Assembly: GCF_002355435.1 (NCBI RefSeq)
Contig: NZ_AP017313.1
Span: forward strand, 3,162,001-3,226,000
Length of the DNA stretch: 64,000 bases
DNA from: Mucilaginibacter gotjawali
GTDB taxonomy: Bacteria; Bacteroidota; Bacteroidia; Sphingobacteriales; Sphingobacteriaceae
Reading direction: 5' to 3'
Position numbers and translations under genes: made by a program. Under the pieces are notes generated by a model. The model was given only the letters and a program-made list of their open reading frames with translations. It made no database searches and was not told the origin of the DNA. This document shows positions 26,144 to 36,103 of the stretch, one piece after another; position 1 is the first letter of the stretch, and the number at the start of each line of letters is the position of its first letter.

Positions 26144-27259
26144 TTAATTGGTTAACTGTTTTAGTTTATTATTTACCTTATTTATTTGATTTTGATTTCC
26201 TTCCTGCTCATAAACTAACTTTAATACCTGGAGGCAATCAACTTCGTTTGGAGATATTTCATTTGCTCTTTCCAGCCATTGTGCGGCCCTGGTTTCATCC
26301 TGCGATTTATCTTTATCCCTTGGTAGTTTGCTTTGTTTAAAATACAATAATCCTAAATTAAATATAGGGTCATAAGCGGAGCTATTTAACTCAATAGAGC
26401 GTAAATAAAGCGACTCAGCTTTATTATATTGGCCTAAATGATCATAACAATTGGCTGCTACGAACGCAATATCCGCGTTATTTGTATTAATATCAAGCAA
26501 AGCCGGCAATAAATTCACTAACTGGTTGTAATCTTTACGGTTAGTATAAATATTTGCTTCATCCAATAAAAGCGACTTGTCACCCGGTAAAACTTTGCGG
26601 GCTTTTTTTAACACATTCAACGCTGATAAGGTGTCGCCAAATGATTTATAGATGCCGGCTGCAGCTTCTGCATACTCCGCTTTAGTGCTGTCGCCACCAA
26701 CCATACTCTCATAATACCTGGCTGCCGCATGTAAATTGCCAAGTTTATTATTGGTAAAAGCAATGTAAGCGGCCAGTTGTTTAAAATCAGGTGCATATTT
26801 TTTTGCGGCTTCAAACAACTGCAGGGCGGCTACAAAATCTGACATATTCAGCGCAACAAAACCTTTGCGGATATAAACGTTGGCCAGGCAGCGTTTCGAA
26901 TAATCGAGTTCAACCTGGTATTTATAGCTTTTGCGCTTTGCTTGCAACCTGTCAATCAGGTCAGCAGTTTGCTGAAACATTTGTACAGGCTGTTTTAAAC
27001 TGTTTAATGAATCGATATATAAGATGCTTGAATATACAACGGCCTTATAAACATTCCTTTCCAGCTCCAGAGAATCCGGCGAGGCCTTTATCAAACTATC
27101 TACAGAGTTTTTGGCGCTACCGAGATATTTAAGTTCCTTTTTTTGTTTATAAAAGGCAAGGCTATTTACAACACCTTTCAGCACTTCTGACTGGCAAAAG
27201 GCTGAAGGTGCAATAAACAGCATTATTAAAAGCGGTAATACAATTTTACGGCCCTGCAT
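26144..27259 (-). CDS. Secreted tetratricopeptide repeat protein (371 aa)
   Basis: Starting at the ATG at 27259 gives a clean signal peptide (QGRKIVLPLLIMLFIAPSAFCQ); an in-frame start 117 bases upstream would overlap gyrA and add a lysine-rich tail, so it is rejected. TPR-like units include KGFVALNMSDFVAALQLFEA, LYLRSIELNSSAYDPIFNLG and AAQWLERANEISPNE. It ends with a short helical tail. It lies 7 bases after the gyrA stop. Its function is unknown; the pair of TPR proteins behind gyrA may act in envelope protein assembly. Confidence 0.85.
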   Translation of the reverse strand: MQGRKIVLPLLIMLFIAPSAFCQSEVLKGVVNSLAFYKQKKELKYLGSAKNSVDSLIKASPDSLELERNVYKAVVYSSILYIDSLNSLKQPVQMFQQTADLIDRLQAKRKSYKYQVELDYSKRCLANVYIRKGFVALNMSDFVAALQLFEAAKKYAPDFKQLAAYIAFTNNKLGNLHAAARYYESMVGGDSTKAEYAEAAAGIYKSFGDTLSALNVLKKARKVLPGDKSLLLDEANIYTNRKDYNQLVNLLPALLDINTNNADIAFVAANCYDHLGQYNKAESLYLRSIELNSSAYDPIFNLGLLYFKQSKLPRDKDKSQDETRAAQWLERANEISPNEVDCLQVLKLVYEQEGNQNQINKVNNKLKQLTN

Positions 27260-27266
27260 TGTTTTT

Positions 27267-29822
27267 TTATTCTTGTGTTTCACCTGCATCATCCGCAGCA
27301 GGTTCAGTGCTATTATTTTCGGAGTTGTTTTCTGTTCCGTTTTCTTCTTCCTCTTCTTCACGCTCAATTTTAGCAACCGAAGCTATCTCGTCATTCTCTT
27401 TCAGGGTAATTAAACGTACACCCTGGGTAGCCCGTCCCATTGTCCTAAGTTCGCTAACAGCAATCCTGATAATGATGCCCGATTTGTTGATGATCATCAA
27501 ATCTTCTTTATCAGTAACACCTTTTATGGCAACAAGTTTTCCTGTTTTATCAGTAATGTTTAAAGTTTTAACGCCCTTACCACCACGGTTGGTTACCCTA
27601 TAGTCATCAATATCAGTTCGCTTGCCGTATCCTTTTTCAGAAACTACCAAAACTGTAGTTTCAGGATCGTCAATACTGATCATACCTACTACTTCATCAT
27701 TCTCGTCCTCAAGCGAAATGCCGCGCACGCCGGTAGCTGTACGGCCCATTGGCCTTACTGTCGATTCGTTAAAACGGATAGCACGACCCGATTTCAAGGC
27801 CATTACAATCTCGCTGCTTCCGCTGGTAAGGCTTGCCTCCAGCAACGAATCTCCCTCGTTGATATTGATGGCATTTATACCATTTGCACGCGGACGTGAA
27901 TAAGCCTCGAGCGAAGTCTTTTTGATGGTACCTTTTTTGGTACACATAATGATAAAGTTATTTTCGAGATATTCTTTATCTTTCAGACTGAGAAGCTTGA
28001 TGTAAGCCTTAATATTCTCTTCCTTAGGAATATTAATGATGTTTTGGATGGCCCGTCCTTTAGAGGTACGCGAACCTTCGGGGATCTCAAATACACGAAG
28101 CCAGAAACATTGCCCTGATTCGGTAAAGAACAACATGTAATTATGGTTGGATGCGATCAGTAAATGCTCAATAAAGTCGGCATCACGGCTGTTACTTCCC
28201 AGCGAGCCTTTACCCCCCCTGCCCTGCCTGCGGTATTCAGTTAAAGGCGTACGCTTGATATAACCTTCGCGCGAGATAGTGATCACCACATCTTCATCTT
28301 CAATGAAATCCTCAGTATTCATTTCGGCAGATGAATGCACCATTTCGGTTTTACGTTCATCGCCATATTTATCACGAATTTCTATCAGTTCGTCTTTTAT
28401 GATCTGCATTCTCAAACCTTCGTCAGCAAGTACTGAGTTCAAGTAATCGATCAGTTTCATTAAGCCTTCATACTCATCTTTAATCTTGTCACGTTCAAGA
28501 CCTGTCAACCTCCTTAAGGTCATGTCAAGTATGGCACGTGCCTGGATATCGCTAAGGGCAAACTGTGCCATTAAACCTTCCCTGGCATCTTCAGGTGTAT
28601 TTGAACCCCGGATCAGTTTGATCACTTCATCCAGGTGATCTAAAGCGATCAGTAAACCCTCCAATATATGCGCTCTTTTTTGCGCCTCGGAAAGCTCAAA
28701 TTTGGTACGGCGGATAACCACTTCGTGCCTGTGTTCAACAAAGTGATGGATCAGGTCCTTCAGGTTAAGCAACATTGGCCTGCCATGCACCAGCGCTATG
28801 TTATTTATGCTGAATGATGTTTGCAGCGCGGTATATTTATAAAGGTTGTTTAACACGATAGCCGCGTTGGCATCCCGTTTTATTTCATAAACAACACGGA
28901 TACCTTCCCTGTTCGATTCATCCCTGATAGCGGATATCCCCTCTATTTTTTTCTCATTTACCAGTTCGGCTGTACGCTCAATCATCAGCGCCTTGTTTAC
29001 CTGGTAAGGAACTTCACTAACAATGATCCGTTCACGATCGTTATTATAGGTTTCTATCTCGGCCCGCGACCTGATCACGATTCTGCCCCTGCCTGTTTCG
29101 AATGCCTGGCGGGCGCCTTCATATCCATAAATGATAGCCCCGGTCGGGAAATCCGGCCCTTTAATGTGGGTCATCAATTCAGCGATATCAATGTCGCGGT
29201 TATCAATTAAAGCCAAAGTTGCATTCACCACTTCCGTTAAGTTGTGAGGCGCCATATTGGTAGCCATACCCACCGCGATACCCGAGGCACCATTTACCAG
29301 CAAGTTTGGGAACTTGGCAGGCAAAACCGTAGGTTCTTCCAGCGAATCGTCAAAATTCAACTGAAAATCAATGGTGTCTTTGTTGATGTCGGCCAGCATT
29401 TCTTCAGCAATCTTTTCAAGCCTTGCTTCGGTATACCTCATTGCCGCAGGCTGGTCACCGTCGATAGATCCGTAGTTTCCCTGTCCTTCAACAAAGGGAT
29501 AACGTAAGCTCCAATCCTGCGCCATACGCACCATGGCATCATATACAGAGGTATCGCCATGCGGGTGGTACTTACCCAGCACTTCACCCACAATACGGGC
29601 AGATTTTTTATAAGGTTTGTTGTTGTTTAAACCCAGATCGAGCATGCCGTAAAGCACACGCCTGTGCACCGGCTTTAAACCGTCGCGAACGTCGGGCAAT
29701 GCCCGTGATACGATAACTGACATTGAATAATCAATGTAAGCTGATCGCATTTCTTCATCAATATTTATCGAAATTATTCTGTCTTCTGGGGGTGTATTTC
29801 CGTTTCCTGTTTCTTCGGCCAT
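27267..29822 (-). CDS. gyrA: DNA gyrase subunit A
   Basis: The 851-residue type II topoisomerase subunit breaks and rejoins DNA. The catalytic tyrosine is Y130 in [11 protein letters not shown]. The quinolone-region helix is [15 protein letters not shown], with T91 and D95 at the positions of E. coli S83 and D87. Six C-terminal beta-pinwheel blades are visible by their repeated GxxxR(T/G)xxG pattern, and the GyrA box QGRGGKG identifies gyrase rather than topoisomerase IV. The tail is acidic ([18 protein letters not shown]). The start ATG gives the family N-terminus. It leads two TPR genes downstream. Confidence 0.97.
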   Translation of the reverse strand: MAEETGNGNTPPEDRIISINIDEEMRSAYIDYSMSVIVSRALPDVRDGLKPVHRRVLYGMLDLGLNNNKPYKKSARIVGEVLGKYHPHGDTSVYDAMVRMAQDWSLRYPFVEGQGNYGSIDGDQPAAMRYTEARLEKIAEEMLADINKDTIDFQLNFDDSLEEPTVLPAKFPNLLVNGASGIAVGMATNMAPHNLTEVVNATLALIDNRDIDIAELMTHIKGPDFPTGAIIYGYEGARQAFETGRGRIVIRSRAEIETYNNDRERIIVSEVPYQVNKALMIERTAELVNEKKIEGISAIRDESNREGIRVVYEIKRDANAAIVLNNLYKYTALQTSFSINNIALVHGRPMLLNLKDLIHHFVEHRHEVVIRRTKFELSEAQKRAHILEGLLIALDHLDEVIKLIRGSNTPEDAREGLMAQFALSDIQARAILDMTLRRLTGLERDKIKDEYEGLMKLIDYLNSVLADEGLRMQIIKDELIEIRDKYGDERKTEMVHSSAEMNTEDFIEDEDVVITISREGYIKRTPLTEYRRQGRGGKGSLGSNSRDADFIEHLLIASNHNYMLFFTESGQCFWLRVFEIPEGSRTSKGRAIQNIINIPKEENIKAYIKLLSLKDKEYLENNFIIMCTKKGTIKKTSLEAYSRPRANGINAININEGDSLLEASLTSGSSEIVMALKSGRAIRFNESTVRPMGRTATGVRGISLEDENDEVVGMISIDDPETTVLVVSEKGYGKRTDIDDYRVTNRGGKGVKTLNITDKTGKLVAIKGVTDKEDLMIINKSGIIIRIAVSELRTMGRATQGVRLITLKENDEIASVAKIEREEEEEENGTENNSENNSTEPAADDAGETQE

Positions 29823-30091
29823 TTTTATTTCTGATGTAGATTCTTCTCTAAAGCTGTGTGTTTAAAAAGGGTTTTTAAACGACCTGCGAAGTTAAGAAAA
29901 TTAATGGTTCCGGCATACCATTTTTATTAACAATTCTGTTGCAAGGAGAGCCAGAAAGGCAGGAAAGAGAGAAAAGACCAAAAGCAGGAAATTGTCCTGT
30001 TGATAAGTGCTTATTAGGTTTTACCAGATTGGACTAAGAGCATAATTTCCGAATCACTCCTTTTTCAAATCTTCAGATTCCGGGTATCCCC

Positions 30092-30505
30092 TTATTTCAT
30101 TTTCCGCCAGTATTCTTCTACCTTCATCCCGGTCGGCAGGGTGCCTTTTAGCGTAAGCGTATCATTTTTTAAGGTGTAAATGTAGTGGATGGGTATGTTG
30201 GTTATTTTTGATGGCTGGGCCGAAAAGGTCTCGGTATCAACGCAGGTGTCGCCCTTAAAAACATAATTGCCTGCTTCATATTTTTGCGTTTTATACCCTT
30301 TTTCAATGGCGAAGGCTTCGTAGCCAGTTATGTTGTATTTACGATGTAAGGCATATTCAGTTGGCGCACCTTCTTTCTTACCGTTGTAAATCCCTCCAAC
30401 AAATTCCCAGGTACCTTTAAGGGACGGTTGGTTTTGAAATGAACAAAAAAGAAATCCTCCCAAAAGAATCCCTACTTGTTTAATTGATGGCATTTTTATT
30501 TTCAT
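30092..30505 (-). CDS. Small secreted lipocalin-like protein
   Basis: A 137-residue protein with an N-terminal hydrophobic segment (VGILLGGFLFCSFQ) and a beta-rich body starting with LKGTWEFVGGIYNGKKEG, the GxW motif of lipocalin-like small beta-barrels. The strand YEAGNYVFKGDTCVDTETF and the end LTLKGTLPTGMKVEEYWRKM resemble other Bacteroidota membrane-or-secreted hypothetical proteins. The cysteine in FCSF might be a lipobox. The start is 2 bases after the hemF stop, so it may be in an operon with hemF. Ligand and role are unknown. Confidence 0.75.
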   Translation of the reverse strand: MKIKMPSIKQVGILLGGFLFCSFQNQPSLKGTWEFVGGIYNGKKEGAPTEYALHRKYNITGYEAFAIEKGYKTQKYEAGNYVFKGDTCVDTETFSAQPSKITNIPIHYIYTLKNDTLTLKGTLPTGMKVEEYWRKMK

Positions 30506-30507
30506 CG

Positions 30508-31422
30508 TTATACCCAGCTGATTCCCTTTTTTAAAAGCGACAACGTTTTTTCCTCCTCACTCCCGGGCACAGGCTGATAGTTATAAAACCATTTGGCCGC
30601 AGGCGGCAGGCTCATTAATATAGATTCAATACGGCCGTTTGTCTCCAGCCCGAATTTGGTGCCGGCATCGTAAACCAGGTTAAACTCAGCATAGCGGCTG
30701 CGGCGCTGGTATTGCCATTCCTGCTGCTCAGGAGTAAACACCTTATCCCTGTTTTTGTTAACAAGTTCAGTGTAAATCGGTATAAACGATCTTCCCAGTG
30801 CTTTTGAAAACTCAAAAATTTCATCCCAGGTTAAGTCGTCGCCGGCAGTCAGCCGGTCATAAAATATCCCGCCGATTCCCCTTGTTTCATGGCGATGTTT
30901 GATAAAGAAATAATCATCGGCCCAAAGTTTAAAACGGCGATAAAAATCATGATGGCAAGCATCGCAAACAGATTTAAGATACCTGTGAAAGTAACGGGCA
31001 TCGTCTTCAAAAACATAATGAGGGGTAAGGTCGATGCCACCGCCAAACCAGCGCAGTGGCTCCTTCCCCGAACCGAACGAGGATGGCATTTCAAAATACC
31101 TGATGTTCATATGAATAATAGGCACCATCGGGTGGTTTGGATGGATCACAATAGACACACCTGTTGCAAAAAAGTCGTCCTGGTCAACCTTTAAGGCTCT
31201 TTTTAACGTATCGGGCAAATGGCCGTGAACCGCTGAAAAGTTAACGCCGCCTTTTTCCAGGATATTCCCGTTTTGAATTACGCGCGTACGGCCACCGCCG
31301 CCGCCATCCCGCTCCCATAATTCCTCTTCAAAAACAGCTTTGCCGTCTGTCAGTTCCAGGGCAGCACAAATTTCATCCTGAATTTGCTTGTAATCTTCGG
31401 CTATTTGTTCTTTATTGATCAT
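30508..31422 (-). CDS. hemF: Oxygen-dependent coproporphyrinogen III oxidase
   Basis: The 304-residue enzyme converts coproporphyrinogen III to protoporphyrinogen IX in heme synthesis, with O2 as oxidant. Conserved blocks are HMNIRYFE, RWFGGGIDLTPHYVFEDD, RGIGGIFYD and the C-terminal RRSRYAEFNLVYDAGTKFGL with MSLPP. Length and motifs are those of HemF, not of radical-SAM HemN. This suggests aerobic heme synthesis. A GATTAG-type repeat lies just upstream of the start. Confidence 0.95.
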   Translation of the reverse strand: MINKEQIAEDYKQIQDEICAALELTDGKAVFEEELWERDGGGGGRTRVIQNGNILEKGGVNFSAVHGHLPDTLKRALKVDQDDFFATGVSIVIHPNHPMVPIIHMNIRYFEMPSSFGSGKEPLRWFGGGIDLTPHYVFEDDARYFHRYLKSVCDACHHDFYRRFKLWADDYFFIKHRHETRGIGGIFYDRLTAGDDLTWDEIFEFSKALGRSFIPIYTELVNKNRDKVFTPEQQEWQYQRRSRYAEFNLVYDAGTKFGLETNGRIESILMSLPPAAKWFYNYQPVPGSEEEKTLSLLKKGISWV

Positions 31423-31431
31423 CGGGGCAAA

Positions 31432-31468
31432 GATAGTTGATTAGATATTGGTTAATTAGCGATTAGGG
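31432..31468. repeat. Single-arm TTGATTAG/GGTTAATTAG repeat upstream of hemF
   Basis: Words AGTTGATTAG, GGTTAATTAG and GCGATTAGGG follow one another in the 112-base spacer between hemF and the MFS gene. No inverted partner was seen. Confidence 0.45.
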
Positions 31469-31534
31469 AAAATAGTGTTAATCGGAATTTGCAACATTAA
31501 CGTCGTACTTTTAATTACCCAATCTCCACCCCTG

Positions 31535-32787
31535 TTACAGCGGTTCTGCATAATTCAAATCTTTGCCAAATGTTTCCTTCAACTGGCTCAATGCAAGCAG
31601 GGCAAGTACTGTAAGGATGGCCATCATGATATAGGCGCTGACAATCATGCTGTCAGGGCTTTTTTGCGCATCAAAATGGCCTTTTAGCGCAACAAATGCT
31701 AAATTGATCAGGATAAGGGAGCCGCGTACAAAATTTGGCACAGTTGTAGCCACCGTTGAGCGGATATTTGTCCCAAATTGTTCTGCTGCTATCGTCACGA
31801 ATAAAGTCCAGTAGCCTACCCCAAAACCCATAAAGAAACAAAGCCATAAAAAACGCCTGCTATCAAGCCCGGTTGAATTTAAATAAACTACAACACTCAC
31901 CGCCGATAATAACAGGAATATCATCATGATCAGTTTTCTTGATTTTGTAATTTGCGACAATAACCCGGAAACAATACCGCCTAAAGCTATGGCTATGTAG
32001 GCATATTGAATACCGTCGCCAGCGTTTAATTTTTGGGTTGAATGGAGGGCATTGCCAAACTCAGGCTGCAATGAAATTAACACACCAACTACATACCAAA
32101 GCGGTGCGCCTATCAGAATACAGCAGAGGTATTTTTTAAACCTGACCCAATTGGTAAATAACAGGAAGAAATTACCTTTTGATACTTTGGCTTGCTCGAT
32201 ATTTTTAAACATCCCGGATTCAAATGTGCCTATCCGCATGAATAACAGCAGCACCCCCAGGCCCCCGCCAACTTTGTAGGCATCCTGCCATCCGTATTTC
32301 GAGATCCAGTTAGCCGCCACCGCGCCAAAGAGTCCAACAGCAGCCACAATCATGGTTCCGTATCCACGTTTTTCCTTGCTTAATGTTTCGCTAACCAGGG
32401 TAATACCTGCACCAAGTTCGCCGGCGAGTCCTATGCCTGCAACAAAGCGGATTAACTCGTACATGCCAGGCGAACTAACATACGCGTTCGCGAAATTCGC
32501 AATTGAATAAAGGGTAATGGAACCAAAAAGTACCTTTATACGCCCCAGTTTGTCGCCCAATGTTCCCCATACAACTCCTCCAAGCAGCAGCCCGAACATT
32601 TGCCAGTTTATAATACTAGTGCCTACAGCAAGCACGTCGGCGGGTTTCACGCCGATATCGGTAAGGCTTTTTTTCTAACGATCAGGAAAATCAGGAGATC
32701 ATAAATGTCAACAAAATAGCCTAGTGAGGCTACAATCACTAATAGAACAACGTTCCGGGTTAGTTTAGCCGAGGTATCAGCAGTCAT
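31535..32787 (-). pseudogene. MFS transporter (aromatic acid/sialate symporter-like), broken by a one-base deletion
   Basis: From the ATG at 32787 the frame gives MTADTSAKLTRN and a first helix VVLLVIVASLGYFVDIYDLL. The T7 run at 32668-32674 (A7 on the coding strand) is one base short; one more base gives RKKSLTDIGVKPADV and joins the remaining helices. The MFS loop motif GDKLGRIKVLFG and the RFVAGIGLAGELGAG helix are present. The intact protein would be about 417 residues with about 11-12 helices. Substrate is unknown. The break is likely a sequencing artefact, since all conserved segments are kept. Confidence 0.85.
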
Positions 32788-32892
32788 AATTGCAATAATT
32801 GGTTGTTTGAGCGCAGCATTTTGCGCCGGGTATCTATTAAATTGGTTTATCAGGCTCCCACTTTATGAAGCTTTGCTATGAAAATTTTCTGA

Positions 32893-32924
32893 ACAAAAAA
32901 ACCCCTGTTAGCGCAGAGGTTTTT
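32893..32924 (-). terminator. Terminator of the cold-shock gene
   Basis: The stem AAAACCCCTG / CAGAGGTTTT with a six-base loop and one mismatch is followed on the minus strand by a run of T. It lies about 20 bases after the csp stop codon. Confidence 0.75.
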
Positions 32925-32944
32925 GAAGAAATCAATCTTTAAAA

Positions 32945-33142
32945 TTATGCCTTTTTTACATTTACTGCCTGTAATCCTTTTCTGCCTTCTTCCACATCGT
33001 ATGTAACGCTGTCGTTATCTTTGATGGCGTTTACGCCGCCCTGTACATCCTTAAAGTGTACAAAAAGATCTTTACCATCCTCAGTAACGATAAAACCATA
33101 ACCTTTTTGTGTGTTAAACCATTTTACTTTTCCAGTTTTCAT
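32945..33142 (-). CDS. CspA-family cold-shock protein
   Basis: The 65-residue protein is a single OB-fold cold-shock domain, with the nucleic acid motifs KGYGFI (13-18) and LFVHF (26-30). It binds single-stranded RNA or DNA and may act as an RNA chaperone. It stands alone with its own terminator and an AT-rich 142-base upstream region; a long leader would be usual for this family but cannot be shown here. Confidence 0.95.
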   Translation of the reverse strand: MKTGKVKWFNTQKGYGFIVTEDGKDLFVHFKDVQGGVNAIKDNDSVTYDVEEGRKGLQAVNVKKA

Positions 33143-33284
33143 AAATAATAATAATTGTTGTATAAATAATTGTTTTCCCGATTAAAATTCTATGCCAAAA
33201 CTGAATAAAAATAATTTATTATCAGAAAGGATATAGCACAGCCAATCTGTTCAAATATATAAAATTATTAACAACCAAATAAAA

Positions 33285-33920
33285 TTATTTATTTGGTTGC
33301 GGCGTAAGGCGTAAATAGGGTTTAACCAGGGTAAAACCTTTAGGAAATTTCGCCGGGATATCCTCAGTTTTAATCGCCGGAACTACCACAACGTCCTCTC
33401 CTTCTTTCCAATCAGCAGGGGTGGCAACGCTGTAATTGGCTGTTAATTGCAAAGAATCGATCACCCTTAAAATCTCCTGGAAGTTTCTCCCTGTTGACGC
33501 TGGGTAAGTAATGATCAGTTTAATAGTTTTATCAGGTGCAATTACAAATAACGACCGTACGGTAGCAGTTAATGATGCATTGGGATGGATCATGTCATAA
33601 GCCAAAGCAATTTCACGGTTCTCATCGCCAATGATGGGAAAATTAACCTCAACCCCCTGGGTTTCATTGATGTCTTTTATCCAGCCTTCGTGCGACTCAA
33701 CTGAATCAACGCTCAGCGCAACAACTTTAACATTTCTTTTGTCAAATTCGCTTTTTAAGGAAGCGGTTTTACCTAATTCGGTTGTACACACGGGTGTATA
33801 ATCTGCCGGGTGTGAAAATAAAACGCCCCAGCTATCGCCAAGAAATTCATAAAAATCAATGTCGCCCTGTGATGTTTTCGCTGTAAAGTTTGGAGCTTTA
33901 TCTCCTAATCGTAAACTCAT
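33285..33920 (-). CDS. 1-Cys peroxiredoxin (Prx6 type)
   Basis: The 211-residue protein detoxifies peroxides. The peroxidatic cysteine is C45 in YTPVCTTELG, and the family motif SHPADYTPVCT is intact. The lack of a second conserved resolving cysteine, the length and the C-terminal extension (AIKTEDIPAKFPKGF, LKPYLRLTPQP-like) fit the Prx6 class. Cytoplasmic location is expected. The gene stands alone between the cold-shock gene and a 310-base spacer. Confidence 0.93.
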   Translation of the reverse strand: MSLRLGDKAPNFTAKTSQGDIDFYEFLGDSWGVLFSHPADYTPVCTTELGKTASLKSEFDKRNVKVVALSVDSVESHEGWIKDINETQGVEVNFPIIGDENREIALAYDMIHPNASLTATVRSLFVIAPDKTIKLIITYPASTGRNFQEILRVIDSLQLTANYSVATPADWKEGEDVVVVPAIKTEDIPAKFPKGFTLVKPYLRLTPQPNK

Positions 33921-34230
33921 AATTTTTTAATTTTATTGCTTAAATAATAGTACTAAGGTAAAGCGTTTTTTGATTAAACCATATTAAATTAAAAAAAAGC
34001 TATTACTTATATAGACTTTATATAATAAAATTACAATTGACTTAAAGTGGAGAATCCGGTTTGCCAATTTCGGAATAGAATATCCTCATATTTCTGAAGA
34101 AGTTTAATTAAATCAAAACCACCCTCTGCATTTGCCATTTTGCGGTCAGCATTGAAAACCCAAAATTCTCTCTGAACATTCTTTAAAAAAAATTGTTGCA
34201 CTGTTTTAACACGGTACAAATAATTGATAA
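33921..34230. other. AT-rich spacer between prx and the GH15 gene
   Basis: The spacer separates divergent genes and should hold both promoters. A 62-codon frame on the minus strand (34031-34219) has no family features and is not called. No strong promoter or hairpin was identified. Confidence 0.3.
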
Positions 34231-36015
34231 ATGGAACGACATACCTATCAAACCGGGATCATCGGTAACTGTGCATATCTTGCTCATATTAATAAAAATA
34301 CAAATATTGACTGGCTTTGCTGGCCACGCTTTGACAGCACCTTTGTTTTTGGCGGATTGTTAGACAAGAAAAAAGGCGGTGAGTTTTCTATTTTGCCGCT
34401 TGAAGCATATACTTCACACCAGTATTATCTAGAAAATACCAATGTACTGATCACAGAGATCACCGTAGCAAGCGGAAACAGTTACAGAATAACTGATTTT
34501 GCTCCGCGTTTTAATGAACACCAGCGCTATTACAAACCGCTGATGCTGATCCGCAAAATTGAACCATTGCAGGGATCGCCACGGATAGTGGTTAAATGCG
34601 AACCGGTATCCGATTACGGCAATGTGAAGCTCCATGTGAACCGGGGCAGCAATCATATTCAATTTCTTGGCGGCGATGAAACCATGCGCTTAACAACCAA
34701 CATCCCTGTGAGTTATGTTTTTGATGAGCAGGCATTTGTGTTGAATGACGTCCGCTACCTGGTACTCACCTACGGTGAGCCGCTGGAGGCTGCCCTGATT
34801 CCTACTGCTGAACGTTTTTTGCGGGAAACCACGCAATACTGGCGTACATGGATCAAACATTCATCTATCGCAACCTATTTCCAACCCTTCGTTATCAGAT
34901 CGGCCCTGGCGCTTAAAATACACCAGTTTGAAGATACGGGCGCCATTATAGCTGCCAGTACCACCAGCTTACCTGAATCGCCGGGGAGCGGACGAAATTG
35001 GGATTACCGCTATTGCTGGTTGCGGGATACCTTTTATGTCATCACAGCGCTTAACCACATCGGTCATTTTGAGGAGATGGAAAAGTATTTTGGTTACGTA
35101 ACCGATATTTCATTTAGCGAAGATGAGCGCTATCGGCCGCTCTATGGTATCACCGGAAAGAAAGACCTTACCGAAGAGATACTGTCCGGTCTTGAGGGTT
35201 ATATGGGCAACCAGCCTGTCCGGATAGGGAACCAGGCTAATGAGCACATCCAGAATGATATTTACGGGCAGGTAATGATATCACTGCTTCCACTGTATAC
35301 CGACCACCGTTTCATTTTTTCTGAAAGAAAAGACTCGGTACGCTGGATAGAATTTTTGTTGAGTAAAATAGCAGCAACCATCGACGAAAAGGATGCAGGC
35401 ATATGGGAGTTCAGGAATATGGCAAATATACATTGTTATAGTAACCTTTTCCAATGGGCGGGTGCCGCCGCTGCCGAAAAGATGGCGCTAACAATTGATA
35501 ATAAAGAGTTGGTTGATAAAGCCCGTTCGTTAAAAGACCGCGCGGCGGCCCATATTGAAAGCTGTTATGACTCGGTAAGGAAAGTTTACACCAATTCGGC
35601 CGGTAGCCCAAACCTTGATGCCAGTACGCTGCAACTCATTATGATGAATTACCTCGACCCGGCATCCGACCGCGCAAAAGATCATTTAATTGCATTAGAG
35701 AAGGAATTAAGGACACCAAATGGTTTGTTTTACAGGTATTTATATAAAGATGATTTCGGCCGCCCAAAAACAACTTTCCTTATCTGCGCTTTTTGGTATG
35801 TGGAAGCGCTGGCCTGCGTGGGTCGCCTGGATGATGCAATGCATGAATTTGAAAACCTGCTGCAATTCAGCAACCACCTGCTTTTATTCAGCGAAGATGT
35901 TGACGAAGAAGATGGCAGCCAATGGGGTAATTTTCCCCAGGCTTACAGCCATGTTGGCTTAATGAATGCGGCCTACCGGATAGCCATGAAACTGGACAGG
36001 CCAATATTTTTGTAA
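34231..36015 (+). CDS. Glycoside hydrolase family 15 protein (glucoamylase/trehalase-like)
   Basis: The 594-residue protein has no signal peptide and a start (RHTYQTGIIGNCAYLAHINK, then IDWLCWPRFDSTFVFGGLLD) typical of cytoplasmic bacterial GH15 enzymes. The N-terminal beta-sandwich is followed by the (alpha/alpha)6 barrel with GRNWDYRYCWLRD and NDIYGQVM, where the catalytic acids should lie. It probably hydrolyses an alpha-glucoside such as trehalose or maltodextrin. It is convergent with the trehalose synthesis gene, so a trehalase role is attractive but inferred. The protein is complete and close to the usual length of about 600. Confidence 0.9.
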   Translation: MERHTYQTGIIGNCAYLAHINKNTNIDWLCWPRFDSTFVFGGLLDKKKGGEFSILPLEAYTSHQYYLENTNVLITEITVASGNSYRITDFAPRFNEHQRYYKPLMLIRKIEPLQGSPRIVVKCEPVSDYGNVKLHVNRGSNHIQFLGGDETMRLTTNIPVSYVFDEQAFVLNDVRYLVLTYGEPLEAALIPTAERFLRETTQYWRTWIKHSSIATYFQPFVIRSALALKIHQFEDTGAIIAASTTSLPESPGSGRNWDYRYCWLRDTFYVITALNHIGHFEEMEKYFGYVTDISFSEDERYRPLYGITGKKDLTEEILSGLEGYMGNQPVRIGNQANEHIQNDIYGQVMISLLPLYTDHRFIFSERKDSVRWIEFLLSKIAATIDEKDAGIWEFRNMANIHCYSNLFQWAGAAAAEKMALTIDNKELVDKARSLKDRAAAHIESCYDSVRKVYTNSAGSPNLDASTLQLIMMNYLDPASDRAKDHLIALEKELRTPNGLFYRYLYKDDFGRPKTTFLICAFWYVEALACVGRLDDAMHEFENLLQFSNHLLLFSEDVDEEDGSQWGNFPQAYSHVGLMNAAYRIAMKLDRPIFL

Positions 36016-36020
36016 TTTCA

Positions 36021-36103
36021 GGTTAATGGCAAAAGGTGAAGGGTAAAAGCAAGAAATGAGCAACCCTTTCGCCTCTCGCCTTTTACCTTTAGCCTTTCAC
36101 CTC
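36021..36103. repeat. Arm-spacer-arm repeat between GH15 and otsAB
   Basis: The left arm (36021-36050) has words GGTTAATGGCAAAAGGTGAAGGG; the right arm (36064-36103) carries the reverse complement, with GCCTTTTACC and CCTTTCACC words. The end of otsAB (E-V-K-G-stop) is inside the right arm. It lies between convergent genes and can fold on both strands. Confidence 0.65.

Noticed and set aside
27260..27376. N-terminal extension of the TPR protein into gyrA
   Set aside because: It overlaps the acidic gyrA tail in another frame and hides the signal peptide that the ATG at 27259 exposes.
34031..34219. 62-codon frame on the minus strand next to the GH15 gene
   Set aside because: It has no family features and no start signal, and it fills the place where two divergent promoters are expected.
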